A stretch of 64,000 nucleotides of DNA from Myripristis murdjan (lineage: Eukaryota > Chordata > Actinopteri > Holocentriformes > Holocentridae), in NCBI RefSeq assembly GCF_902150065.1, contig NC_043981.1, positions 7,849,001-7,913,000 on the forward strand, read 5' to 3'. The translations under genes and the position numbers were made by a program. Positions 13,301-24,365 of this stretch are shown one piece after another (positions within the stretch are counted from its first letter, which is position 1; every line of letters starts with the position of its first letter). A model generated the notes under the pieces. It did not search any database and had not been told where the DNA came from. It saw nothing but the letters and a program-made list of their open reading frames with translations.

Positions 13301-14393
13301 TTCACGATGCCTGGGTTCAAGAAATCTGACACTGTGGCATGGAGGCTATAAAATGGAGGCAGTTTTCTTCCTTTTGAAATGTAAAAGGTCATCATGAAAT
13401 GAGCGTACATTACTTTAAGTTTGCAGAAAGCGGCATATGTCTCGTTGACCTCTTTCTACACCAGTGTGTGGAAATAAAAACTTGAGCCTGTAATTCCATC
13501 ACACATTTTAGAGCGATCCCGTCCCTCCACCCCTTTCTTAAATAAAACATTACTGTTTGGCATATTGCAGTGTTGATCACCACCTTACAGGCCACAAAAA
13601 GTTCAACAAAGTCTAAATTGCCCATTTGCTGCATCTACACAGAAAATGTAACCCTAATCTGACCTTAACTAAATCTCTGAAAATCCGTAGACCTTTTAGT
13701 GGCACATTATAGTCACCTCATAAGATGATTATCAGCTTTAGACTGTTCAAATACAAGGGTTCCCACGATTCATGTACTCTGTGGAAGGCTGCTGAATTTT
13801 TAAAAATCTCTTCCAGACAGGGCAAGTCAGAGAATTTAATAAATTCTCTGAACAAGTCATGAAATTTTGTCAGCTTCAATTTAAGAAACAGTATCTAGGT
13901 ATTCACCAAATGTAATATTTATTTTCTGTTGTGTTTACTGGTATGTTGTGTTCCTCTCCCCGACAGAATGTAACAGAATAGTTAACTTGTGGTTGAACTT
14001 AAAGTTTGGCTTAAGTGAAAAAAAAAAACATTTATAGTCATGGAAAAATCAGGAACTTGACTTTTGACAGAGTGGGAGCCCTGAAATGAAGTGCAATCCT
14101 ACAGGGAAACAGTTGTTTTATTGGGCTACATTTCATAAATAACTACAAATCATCTCTGCCAGTGCAGCTTGAGGACCTGTTGACACATGAACACATACCA
14201 TAAATATCTGAGCACTTCCTAAATCCTGTCAGGTGTAGCAATGAAGCAGCTAAGGAAGTCGTGTGTTGCTACATCCCTCCTCATTGCGATTTGTGGCTCT
14301 CCAGTGCAACAGACGTGTGTGTGTGTGTGTGTGTTTGTGGAACTGGGCTCTGATGTGTTTGTGTCTTTCAGGGGCAAGACGTTCTCCCGCTGA
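4331..14393 (+). CDS. arpc2: actin-related protein 2/3 complex subunit 2 (p34-Arc)
   Basis: Ten coding exons: 4331-4404, 6056-6090, 6647-6759, 8441-8486, 8650-8836, 9401-9494, 9988-10114, 10463-10563, 12503-12603, 14372-14393. They total 900 nt, encode 299 aa (human 300), and all junctions are GT-AG with the frame closing. The product starts [20 protein letters not shown] and ends MKTISGKTFSR. Near-identical blocks to vertebrate ARPC2 include [69 protein letters not shown] and [24 protein letters not shown]2 forms the structural core of the seven-subunit Arp2/3 complex with ARPC4 and contacts the mother actin filament during branch nucleation. The start is fixed by the conserved N-terminus. 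The gene converges on the type I keratin gene. Introns carry several transposon fossils; the coding sequence looks intact and strongly conserved. Confidence 0.97.
6766..6789 (+). repeat. (CA)n microsatellite just after arpc2 exon 3 donor
   Basis: A run of about twelve CA units starts about 7 nt after the exon 3 splice donor (GAG|gtgaac). In the transcript this is a CA-rich intronic element directly downstream of a 5' splice site, a position where hnRNP L is known to act. Confidence 0.9.
9067..9160. mobile_element. fragment of a fish interspersed DNA repeat (hAT-like?)
   Basis: The segment around GCTGCTCGATTTGGGC followed by repeated ATCACGATTATTT-like words resembles one end of a common teleost non-autonomous DNA element. 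The other end is not recognisable. It lies in arpc2 intron 5. Family assignment is from memory of the motif only. Confidence 0.4.
9698..9743. repeat. AT-rich simple repeat
   Basis: About 45 bp of alternating TA/TATT sequence in arpc2 intron 6. Simple sequence with no other content seen. Confidence 0.8.
10949..11050 (-). mobile_element. LINE 3' tail fragment (inverted)
   Basis: The word series GATAAGATAAGAT, CCTTTATTAGTCCCAC, GGTGGGGAAATTTC, then AGCAGCAAAGTGGATAG is the inverted 3' end of a LINE family abundant in teleosts. Only the tail is present, as expected for a 5'-truncated insertion. It lies in arpc2 intron 8. Confidence 0.6.
11904..12213. mobile_element. 310-bp MITE, Tc1/mariner superfamily (pogo/Tigger-like)
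   Basis: Terminal inverted repeats: the left end reads CAGCTGTCCCTCGCTATAAC and the right end, reverse complemented, reads CAGCGGTCCCTCGTTAATCG. The element is flanked on both sides by TA (11902-11903 and 12214-12215), the target duplication of Tc1/mariner elements. Inner matches (CGCGGATTT / ACTTCACGGATTTCGCC) extend the symmetry. There is no transposase frame, so it is non-autonomous. It lies in arpc2 intron 8, and both ends are intact enough to be read. Confidence 0.85.
13754..14083. mobile_element. probable non-autonomous DNA element in arpc2 intron 9
   Basis: The left edge reads CAAGGGTTCCCACGAT and the right edge, reverse complemented, reads CAGGGCTCCCACTCTGT, an imperfect inverted repeat. 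The inside contains 'ATGGAAAAATCAGGAACTTGA', as in a frequent teleost repeat. No clean target duplication is visible, so the superfamily is left open. Confidence 0.5.
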
Positions 14394-14910
14394 GGCCGAG
14401 CCCCTCCAGAGTTCTCCGACCCCCCTGGACACGCCTAAACGCGCCACACCGAGACTCAGCACCACATTGGACAGGACTCCAGGATGCCTCTAATGCCCCA
14501 CCCAGCCCCAAAACGTGTCCAGTCTGTTTTTTTTTTTGTTTTGTTTTGTTTTTTTGTTTTTGTTTTTTTTTTTTTTTTAAATGAGTAACAAAGTTGGCTC
14601 TTCTTTGAATAAAGTTGGCTCTACTTAGGGAAAGCCGAGGCTTAAGATAATGGAAAAAGGGCATTCCTTGCTTTGCATAGTTAAAGAGAATTATTAGTCC
14701 TATATAAATATATATATGAAAAAATGAAATTTTTGATACGATATCTTTTACTCCATTTGGTACTCTTGCTTGCCCTCCCTCCCTACATCTGCCTTCCCGC
14801 CCGCCCTGCCCCAAGCATTTGATGAATTCAAATTTCCACCTCATCTCCCTTTTTTCCCTTTTCCTCTCTGTGCTTTCATGTCGTCTGTACCATTGTCATT
14901 GGAAAAAAAT

Positions 14911-14916
14911 AATAAA
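14911..14916 (+). terminator. arpc2 polyadenylation signal
   Basis: AATAAA about 520 nt after the arpc2 stop codon. A second AATAAA at 14608-14613 could give a shorter 3' UTR. Between stop and signal the UTR contains a long T-rich tract (about 14527-14578) of T runs broken by G. Confidence 0.65.
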
Positions 14917-15330
14917 TTACTCTTACAAAAAGCAGATCTGGGTCTTAATGTTCTTTTGATTCCCATGGCACATATGGACGGTCCAGCCGATTCTTTAAAA
15001 TTTTAAGGTTTTCATATCAGTTTAAGTACTTGATCCTCTTTGGGTGACAAACTTTGTATCCAGCTGCAGGTTTACAAATACCTGCCAAACTCCTTTAGAT
15101 AAGCTCAAAAATGCACGATGGTCTGACGGGAAATGAGAGATTTTTTGAGATAACATCTCTAGCTGAAAATATCTTGTTTACTGTGTCACTTTTAAAGCAT
15201 GTACTGATGCAGCCTCTGAATGAGGACACAAATAACTGGTTAGAAAGTTTACTACAATAAATCCTCTGCAAACCCACGTAAGTGCAGTAACAAATCACAG
15301 CTGGAAGACATGATATTGAAGTCAAATATA

Positions 15331-15336
15331 TTTATT
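15331..15336 (-). terminator. type I keratin-like gene polyadenylation signal
   Basis: TTTATT on the plus strand is AATAAA on the minus strand, about 105 nt after the stop codon of the minus-strand keratin-like gene. With the arpc2 signal near 14911, the two convergent genes end about 400 bp apart. The roughly 400 bp between them holds nothing else recognisable. Confidence 0.6.
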
Positions 15337-15438
15337 TACTGTCAAAGATCAATGAGACAAAATTCAATTCATTGTAATCACTCAGGGTTCAAAGCTTTGA
15401 TATGACAGCAGGTTTCAAATATGACTCAAATCATAATT

Positions 15439-18400
15439 TTAATCTTTGGGCTTCTCATCTTCATTCTTGGCCTTTTCACCTTCATTCTTGGGCTTTTTAT
15501 CTTCCTTTTCTGACTCGGAGGAGGAAGAGGAGGAAGAAGAGGAGGAGGAGGAGGAAGATGAAGATGAAGAAGAAGATGAGCCCTTCTTAGTTTTCTTCTT
15601 CTTTGGGGCTTTCTCCTCAGTGGGACCATTGTTCGGGGCCTCAGTGCTGACAGGGGGAGAAGCTTTACTGGAGGGGGCGCTCTCCTGCTTCACAGGAGCC
15701 TCTTCTTTCACCTCTTGGTCATGGGGCGCCTTCCCATCAGGCTCGGGCTGGCCTTCACGAAGAAACAGAGTGAATTACATAAATACACATACAGTATGTC
15801 AGCTTTATTTGTCCTTAATCTTTCCTTTTCCCTGCACGTGTGCCCGTGGGGAAAAACATTAAAAACATTGATTTGTACATAAAAATCATTACATCTGTGA
15901 TTTCCATACATCGTGTTAGGATCATGTGTGACTGTGTCGAGTTACAAGGTGCAAAATGTCAAAAGCACTTGGTTTAGGTGAGGTGTTCAATACCAAATGT
16001 GATGTGAGGGTTAGTTTGCAAGAGTATTCCCCTTCCCTGCCCTCTACTGTTGATTTTAAAAGAAAGAAAATGTTATTTAGAGATATCGGCTTTATTCTGG
16101 GTAGAATGTCAACCATATTGCACACACCTCCCTAGGAGTTTTAAATCTGCAAATGTAGACGTGGATCAAATTATTATTTAAAAGACACTCAATTGCTTTT
16201 CTGGGATTTTTTTTTTTTTTTTTGAAGTGGAAAGAAGCCAATTGGATAGCTCTCTAAGTCCAAACACAGCCCATTTGGCAGTGCAGGCAGACAAAAACAG
16301 TAATTGAAATTATTTCGGCCAAGCAATCGACCCAGGTCTTCATCTTGTGCTTCTAGGCTCGATCTGGAGGTTCACTGATCAATCAACAGGGTCACAACAC
16401 GAAAACACGCCACAGGACATTGTGTGTGAACTTCTCCTGACGGTTTCCCAGCAGTGTCCAGGACTTACCGCTCTGCAGCGCATCGTCTAAAGAAAGCTCC
16501 AAGCTGTTGGGGAAGAAGATGATAAATGCTGTATACACCATACACATGAACACACACGAATGCACCATTTCTAAAGGCTTGAATCTGTGTTGATTTGGGG
16601 GGGGGGGGGGGGGGGGGGGGGAGACGGTCGCCTACATTTTTATGAAAAGACACATACATCCCAAATGACAAAAAGGGGCTGCAACACAAAAGAGGAAACC
16701 ACAGAATGAAGCTTTTTGCCTCTCACGTTGGTAAACATGTTGGGTTACATGAATTCTGGCTACTGATGCTCATATTTCAAAGTTGCCCCTTGATGCCATT
16801 TGCATAATAGCCTTGTTGTTTTGGAATGACCGTCTTGCATTTCAGTAACACAAAATGTCCCGTGCTCGTCCTCTCACCTGTCCTCGTCGGCAGCAAGGCC
16901 GCGCATCAGCTGCCGATAGTTGCTGATCTCGGCCTCCAGCTTCATCTTGACGTGCAGCAGGTTCTGGTAGTCGTCCACCTGCCGCTCCACCTGCGACCTC
17001 ACCCGGGTCAGCTCGTCCTCCAGGCCCAGCAGGATCTGGTTGAGGCGGGCCATCTCGCGACCGCCCCGCCCCTTGGTCTCCTTCAGGGTTTCCTCCAGAG
17101 AGTGGATCTGAGAGGCAGACAAGCGATTTTTGAGAAATGCAAGAAAGCCAAGACGATTCTCCTTGGTGGGAACGTTCTTCCTAAGTTGTACTGGAGACAG
17201 TGAACTGAAACTTAATACAGGCTGAGGAGGGAGGGATGATGGAGATATGAGTTGATGTTCAGTGCAACTTCAAGACCTTCAACCTTTTTCCGTGTTCTTG
17301 CCGTGTTTTCTTGCGTAAGCCCAGTTCCAGGTGGCTCCTACAGGACTGCGGTGATAGGCACGGAGAGCATGTCTGGTTTGAAAGGGCAGCTTTACAGTGT
17401 AATAGCAGGGTTGCCAGGAATGCTTGTGAAAACGATAGGTACACTAACGCCGCTCCAGGCGGCTTTCTCATTCTGTACATGACAGAGGAATGAGGATTTA
17501 AGTAAATATTTGCACCCACGACAGTAACAATGCCAACACTGTCGGCTTTGTGGAGCCCTGCTTTACGGCTTTAAGGGCTTTACCTTTCGTGTGTAATGGG
17601 AAGCAGGTTTGATGTCATGTGGGTTTGAACGAGCTGTACTATGATTATGATGTGGACAAAAAAGATGTAGAGGTTTTTGTCCAAACTCGTCTTGAGAATG
17701 ACTTTGCCGTTACAACAATAAGGCTTGGTGCCATTGTTTTCCTTGTTGATGCTGTGGTTGGTTTTTGCTGCAGGTCATACATTTCTTTTTGCTGTTTGTG
17801 TATTATGGCACGTCACATGTGTGACTGGGCTGGAGGAGTTGTATGGTGCATGAGTGTGTTCCTGTGTGTGTGTGTGTGTCGCTACCATGCTGAGCATAGC
17901 TTGGATGTCAATCTCCAGCAGCTGCCTCTGTCTGCACAGGTCGTTGAGCTCCGTCCTGCCCGTCTGCAAGGCCTCGGTGTTGAGGGCAACCTCCACCTTG
18001 ATGTTGTCGAACTAACAACGGAAAAAAAACATGATGCAGAGGGAAAGAGTGAAGAAAACAAAGGGATGGACGGGTCGAAGAGAAAGAACAAATAAATGTA
18101 ATCAACAAATAAATGTAATCAGAGGGTAAAAGAAAAGAGGAAAGAGGCAGAGGCAAAGTAGATGAGAGAATATGAGGACTTGTAATTTTAATCTCATATA
18201 CAATCTTAAAATATTGAAAACCTATGATTTTGAAAGGCTTCAAAAATGTAAGATTCTTTGGGACTAAATGACTTGTTTTATTCGCACTGGAGGCACCATG
18301 CTTTAGTCCACGTACCTTGTTCTGGTACCAGTCTTCAGTCTCCTTCTGGTTCTTCTTTGCCAGTTTCTCGTACTGGGCGCGGATCTTGTTGAGTGTCTCG

Positions 18401-19769
18401 GCCAAGTTGGAGTCCTGCGAGTCCATCTCCACCACCACGCTGGAGTCCTTGATCTTCTCACGGAGGGCGTCCACCTCCTGCAAGAGCCACACAACAGCAG
18501 CAGCTACTTTGTGATTTCATTGTAAGATATGGTATGCATTTGCGTGGCAGGCTGTGTTTTCTACATGTTTCTGCAAATATGCCATCTGCACGTCTCTGGA
18601 GTGTGTTTAGGTGAGCATCTAAATGCCTTTGCACATGTCATTACTGTGTTTATGGGTGTTTCTGGAACATGTTGTACGTGCAGTGTTTTCTGTGGGGTGT
18701 AAATGTGTGTGTTTCAAGGCCTCACATCCTTGTGGTCCTTCTGGTGCAGAGCCAGCTCATCCTTCAGAGACTCGATCTGGTTCTCCAGCTGCACGCGTTT
18801 CAGCTGCGTGTCATCGATTTCCTTCTTCAGGGCAGCCAGGTCTTGCTCTAGGATTCGTCGCGCCTGTTTCTCAGCCTCCAACCTGCACAGGGAACCCAGC
18901 AGTGAGCCACGGCCGCTCAAACACCATTGTGCTGATCTGTGTCTGACCCATATCGACGGTCACGGCAGAAATGGCATTAATTTAGTCATAAACATTTCTC
19001 AAGTTGATAAAGCAAACTGAGGAGGGAAGCTACATCAATGGAAATCATAGTTAAGACATGAAAGTGTGAAATTGCTAGTTTTACATGACTTGGAGGGTAA
19101 AAATTGTCAATGTTTCAACGACTAAAACCTATTTTGTTTACTCTGTGCAGCAACAGATAACCCAGGACCTGCTCTGAACACAGCTCGTGGTTTCAATGCT
19201 TGTTCTACACCTCTCTCTTGTGAGAAAATTGCTGCATTACAGGCTTGTTAGAGAACAAGAAAATGATATTTTGCAGTTGCATTTACTTGGACTTGAAGTC
19301 ATCGTTGGCCAGTTTGGCGTTGTTGATCTGGAGCAGCAGCTTGGCATTGTTCATGACCTTGTCCTTGATCTGAGAGGCAGAGGGCATGTTATTAAAAAGC
19401 TTTTGTGGAAATTAAATTTTATTTAAGATTCTGCTGTATATTTCATGTCACTAATCCTCGTTGTGCTGATGCAAAACAGAAAATGCACTGAATGTGAAAT
19501 AATCAAAAAGATTAAATTGTATGAGTACACTCTGCAACAAATATCAGACTTTCATAGTGTCATATTTGCTCTTAAAATAGTTTTCACGGCTGTAAACATA
19601 TTGTCATTTCCATTATTTCCAATATAAATTAAATAATCTGAGGCCTACAGGGGAATTATTTCGTTTACTATTCTTTGATTTAAGATTATTTCAGAGAACA
19701 AATCAATTAATTTCAAACTTTCATTAAACTCGCATTGAAAAGATGAAACTACGGATGAAACTCACTTGC

Positions 19770-19828
<59 letters not shown>

Positions 19829-20192
19829 GGTACCACATAGGAACAGCCACCTTCTTCCTGAGGTCAGCCAGGGGTTTCTCGATCTCCTCCCAGTCGCGGT
19901 CCTCGGGTGCCCCCCTCTTGGCCAAAATGTCATTGATCTGGTCCTCCAGCTCCTGGTTGGCTCTCTCCAGCTGCCTCACCCTGCCCAGGTACCCGGACAG
20001 ACGCTCGTTCAGGTCCCGCATGGTCTTCTTATCGCCCGGCGCCGGGGCCGGAGCTGCGGCCGTGTGGGGAGCGGAGTCCTTCCCCGGCTCGCTGCGCATC
20101 ATGTTCCGCAGCCCCTCCAGGCTCCCCACGGACGCCCTGGAGTCCCGACCCCCGGCTCCCCCGAACATGCTGGCGGAGCTGTTCTTGGGCAT
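15439..20192 (-). CDS. type I keratin-like intermediate filament protein
   Basis: Eight coding exons on the minus strand: 20192-19851, 19369-19287, 18882-18726, 18477-18316, 18011-17886, 17107-16878, 16503-16469, 15752-15439. They total 1449 nt and encode 482 aa. The internal sizes 83, 157, 162 and 126 nt are the canonical type I keratin pattern. Head about 1-60 (MPKNSSASMFGG...); coil 1A near 60-95 contains LNERLSGYLGRVRQLERAN; rod to about residue 366; tail about 367-482. The tail has KAPKKKKTKKG, then 21 serines (15517-15579), then ESEKEDKKPKNEGEK. The rod ends EAEISNYRQLMRGL, unlike the usual TYRxLLEGE. Type I keratins pair with type II chains into cytoplasmic filaments; the obvious partner is the divergent gene starting at 20580. 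It differs clearly from KRT18 in coil 2. No exact ortholog is named; a thread-keratin gamma-like identity is possible. The ATG at 20192 is the only in-frame ATG at the head. Confidence 0.92.
15517..15579 (-). repeat. serine-codon tract (TCN)21 in type I keratin-like tail
   Basis: Twenty-one consecutive serine codons (mixed TCC, TCT, TCA) in the last exon. On the plus strand this is a nearly pure purine run of GGA/AGA/TGA triplets. The use of mixed codons argues for age or purifying pressure rather than a recent triplet expansion. Confidence 0.95.
16597..16621. repeat. G25 homopolymer in intron 6 of type I keratin-like gene
   Basis: Twenty-five uninterrupted G on the plus strand (C25 in the transcript), about 95 nt upstream of the 35-nt exon 7 of the minus-strand gene. 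Such a long G homopolymer is rare and unstable, and its length in the assembly may not be exact. Confidence 0.9.
17863..17879 (-). repeat. (CA)n just after exon 5 donor of type I keratin-like gene
   Basis: TG repeats on the plus strand are CA repeats in the transcript. They begin about 7 nt downstream of the exon 5 donor (ATG|gtagcg), the same position relative to the splice site as the CA run in arpc2 intron 3. Confidence 0.85.
19771..19828. repeat. (AAAG)n microsatellite in intron 1 of type I keratin-like gene
   Basis: About 14 AAAG units on the plus strand, i.e. (CTTT)n in the transcript, starting about 22 nt after the exon 1 donor. It is a homopurine-homopyrimidine mirror tract. Confidence 0.95.
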
Positions 20193-20579
20193 GATGATGA
20201 CTGAGAGACAAAGAGGCAGAGACTGAGACTGGGCGGGAGCTGCAGCCACAGGAGACACCTCAGGTGAAGCTGCACACGCAGGTAGACCACCGTTTTATAG
20301 CAGGGGTTTGATATATGAAACCGGCCCCGTTGATGCTATTGGCTGACGGTGTCCTGCGCATCACCTGGACAAACCGGTACAACGTTGAAATTCAAGTATT
20401 TCTTATTTTGTTCTCTGGAAATGTGCGCTCTTCGTCTCTTGATTGGACGCAGGCACAGTTTTGGGGAGGTGCGGGTGGTCCCGGTCCACCTTAAAAGCAG
20501 GTGCGCAGGTGCCCATCCCGCTCAGCTGCCCTCTGTCTGACACTGGCTGGTAAACGTCCACCTGCTGCTTCATAACAAC
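20193..20579. promoter_or_regulatory. bidirectional promoter of the type I / type II keratin-like pair
   Basis: Only 387 bp separate the two divergent start codons. On the minus strand a TATAAA box lies at 20299-20294, about 100 bp before the type I ATG. On the plus strand a TATA-like TTAAAAG lies at 20491-20497, about 85 bp before the type II ATG. The block between is moderately GC-rich (for example GGGAGGTGCGGGTGG near 20464). The arrangement implies shared control of two chains that need each other. The exact start sites are inference. Confidence 0.7.
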
Positions 20580-21126
20580 ATGTCCAAGCCCGGAGCGTAC
20601 AGCAGCCAGTCCTGCTCCCCGGCCGGGAGGGCAGGAGCGCCCAGGAGCTACCCGACCGGCCCGTCGCACGACTCCAAAGTGGACCCGCAGGACCAGTCCG
20701 CCAAGACCAAGGAGAAGGACCAGATGGTTGGACTCAACGACAAGTTCGTCGCCTTCATCAATAAGGTTTGCAGCCGTTTGACGACCTATTTAACCTATTA
20801 CAAATAATAATTTACACTAAAAAAAAAAAAAAGAAAGAAAGAAAGCCCCTAACAAAACCTGCAAATCAGTCAGTTCATCAATCAATCAAAATACAAAATC
20901 TGAAAAAATAAAAAAGGTATAATATTTTTAAACACAAGGAGCCCATACCTACTGTAAAATACAATAAAATAATATATTAAAGGGAAAATTTAAAATAAAA
21001 TTAATCAACAATATAATACATTAAATTAAATTAAATTAAATTAAGCTTTTTTAATAAAGCAACAGGCTATAGCCTAAAAAGTCACTGAATTTGTCTTTTC
21101 CAATCAGCGAAACCACAGAATTATTT

Positions 21127-21181
<55 letters not shown>

Positions 21182-22019
21182 TGGTGTTTAACTTCAGGGT
21201 TATCACGCTCAGTGCATGCCTTATTCTATAGGCTATAAAACTCTAAAGTTTAAGTTTTTTTTTTTTTTTTTTACATTTCATTTTATTGTCCTATGTTTTG
21301 TATTTTATGTTGTTTTATTTTTACATCAGGTATAGCTTCCTTTCTTTAAAAAAAGAAATACGAGTTTTTAATCTACTTTATATTTTTGTATTCTTATTTA
21401 GCCTATTTATTGATTTATTTGTGTTTAAGAAAAAAAACGGAAAAGTTATTGTCAGTATTAAAAGAAAAAAGTTGTAAAGTTCATAGTAAATAACAGGCCT
21501 AGAGGGGGATAAAAACAAAAGCTGCCGCTGGCGGGCTTCTCCTCCTCTCTGCCTCTCAAACACAAAAACCCCTCTGGATCTACAGCTAATGCGCCATCTG
21601 GCGGCTAATTTGAGAATTGCGACAATTTAATAAATCCATGCTATATGCAGGCTTCTTTTGATGCCAGGTATTTGTATTGTTTTTCTCTCAATAATCTCCT
21701 ACATTTTTAATATAAAAGGTATATTTATGTAATTCTTACTGTGATATGATATGGCATGTTTTGTAGCCTCTTTTCCTTATCGTCTCAGGTTTATAAGGAT
21801 CAAAAGTCAGTCAAAATATTCCTGAAACATAGGAGTTTATCAGAAAGGTTGTTGGTGTTTTTTTATCACATAAAAATAAATTTAAATTAATCGAAAATCA
21901 TACTGGATGCATAACATACACCTGCTGTCCCGACCCCACCTTCTCACATTCTTTCGTTCTTCCTCACACACACACACGACTGAAGCACACACTAACAACT
22001 CACACACACCCACTAACAA

Positions 22020-22065
<46 letters not shown>

Positions 22066-24327
22066 GATGTTTAGAAACTGGAAAATGGTTTCCATATGTC
22101 CTTAACATGAGCCGCAGACATAAATGCATCACATTAACTTTGGCCCTCAGTTCCATATTTTTTTTAGGCCTGACAGGCATCAGAGATTTAATTTACACCA
22201 TGACATACTGCCACAACGATGCACAAGATGATGTCTTTTCTGAAATCATCTTCCAACATCAAAGTCAGATTTTCATCATTAGTATTTTTATGCTTACAAA
22301 TGCTTTGTTGCTCCTCAGCTTTTTTTTTTTTTTTATTATTATTTAAATTTCTTTCATGTCTTTCATTTAGTCCCAGCGTCTCACTGGTGGCATCTCCTTG
22401 TCTTTGTCTCTCAGGTGAAGCACCTGGAGGATAAGAACAAGGTCCTGGAGACGAGGCTGAAGATCCTCCAGGAGCAGGATAACTACAAGGGCAAAATCGA
22501 CGACACCGTGAAGCGGCTGGAGTGCGAGCTGCAGCAGCAGATGGACGGCCTGGAGCACGACCAGGCCAAACTGGAGGCCGAGCTGCGGAAGAGCCAGGAG
22601 GAGGTGGATCACACCAGGATGAAGTCAGTGGACCGAGGACCTTTGGGTTCATACATAGATAGATAGATAGACAAAAACTGTGCTTGTCTTTAGCTTGTCT
22701 TGTCTTTTAACTTAGTCTATAATGCATCAATGCAACAATTAAAAAGGCCTTTTTTTAACTGAAAAATAGATGCAAAAAAATAATAGCCTACATCTATATA
22801 ATAGAGCTATCATCTATGAATCACTAACATTAGTAGATTAATTTCCTAAGAGCATTAACTCCTTGATTAATCATGAACATCCCTTATAAATAGATAACAA
22901 ATTTGATTTGTGGTTACACAAACATGAAGACAGAAGATAGAAATGCTCTGGAAATCTTCTCATTGGTCGACTTAAACCTGAGTGGGAGGAGCCAAAGGGC
23001 TACAGTTACCGAGCTGGTCAAATTTAATAGCAAAGAGGGAAAGTCACCTATTATAAGTGGAATTGGAAAAAGTGAGCCTGGTGTTACTCAGCTGTTGAAT
23101 TCAACCTGTGAGATTATTTGTACCTCCACACCAGCTAAACCACTAAGAAATTATTTTCTAATTAAAGTGTGTGTAGTGTATTTATCTTTTTTTTTTGTTT
23201 TCAGTTCAATTAAAGAAGCTTTTTGACCCATCAGCACAGTAAGAACTGAGGAGAAATATGTAGAAATAAAAGGAGCACAGGATGGATGAATCAGTGGTGC
23301 TTGATAGTTTTCTAATTAATGACAACAGAAGCATCCGAGGCAGGGAGGCACACAGAAAAATGCACAGCTGTAAAGGTCCCTGTAGTGCCGATGAGCCTCC
23401 TGACTTGTGCAGGAACATTTTCCCACGCCATGCAACATCACTGCTGTCCGCTTCTCCACCTGCTTCCCTGCTGCAGAGAGAGAGAGATTACCATCCATCA
23501 ACCTTAAGCTCAAGCCTCAGGGGTTAACTTGGGTTCAGGGAGGGTCCTGCACTATGTCTGAGGTGCAGAACGGAGGATGTGCACACACACACACACACAC
23601 ATACACACAAAGGTTTGGGTGAAAATATGTAACTGTTAGGGCAGAGATCCAAGGACAGGGGGTGAGACACATTCATCCTGCGCCGCTTTCCTCAGCAATG
23701 CTCTAGTCCGGATCTGCTCAGCACATGGACACACTCACACATATGAATGCTGTAAATTATTATTTTTTTTCATAATGACTTCTAAATCGGTTTCAGGTAT
23801 GAGGATGAGTTCCAGAAGAAGACCGAACTGGAAAATGAGTTTGTCATTTGCAAAAAGGTGAGAACACTGGGTTCTCCCTCAGTGTGCTTCCGAGGTTTTA
23901 AGTAAATAAAATGAATGAATGAATGAAACCTTGTGTGATGGACTGAAATGCAGACACACACAGAGAGAGGCAGATGTTTGCTGAAAATTGAAAGTGAAGC
24001 AAATGGTTGAGCAAGCCAACAGACAGATACAAAGCTAGGGAGCACAGTGGACATCTGGTAAAGTGACTGGAATATAAAGTGTTGGAGGCTGATTGGTGAT
24101 GATGAGGAACAGCTGGGTTGCTTGCACACAGAAAACAGGTGTGTAATGGGAGGAAACACCGGAACACCTAGTGGACAGGACTGGAACAGCATGGCCTGCA
24201 AGACAAGATACTGCAGTTTATAGATACTAAATAATCCACTTTTGGAAATGTGTATAATTTTAATCAGTGTGGATACATAATATTTTGTAAAGGTCATCAG
24301 GAACAATGCTCTCACATGTTGTTTATG

Positions 24328-24365
<38 letters not shown>

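Noticed and set aside
14368-14844. 158-codon minus-strand open frame
   Set aside because: It runs antisense through the T-rich arpc2 3' UTR; the product is lysine/glutamine low complexity with no family resemblance.
15667-15681. CTCF site in the last exon of the type I keratin-like gene
   Set aside because: GGAGGGGGCGCT keeps only about 12 of 15 consensus positions and lies in coding sequence, too weak to list.
18303-18494. Arginine/tryptophan-rich 63-codon frame
   Set aside because: Shadow frame of exon 4 of the type I keratin-like gene.
20193-20258. Longer N-terminus for the type I keratin-like protein, opening at 20258
   Set aside because: The upstream frame begins with GTG, not ATG; the first in-frame ATG is 20192 (MPKNSSASM), which suits a keratin head.
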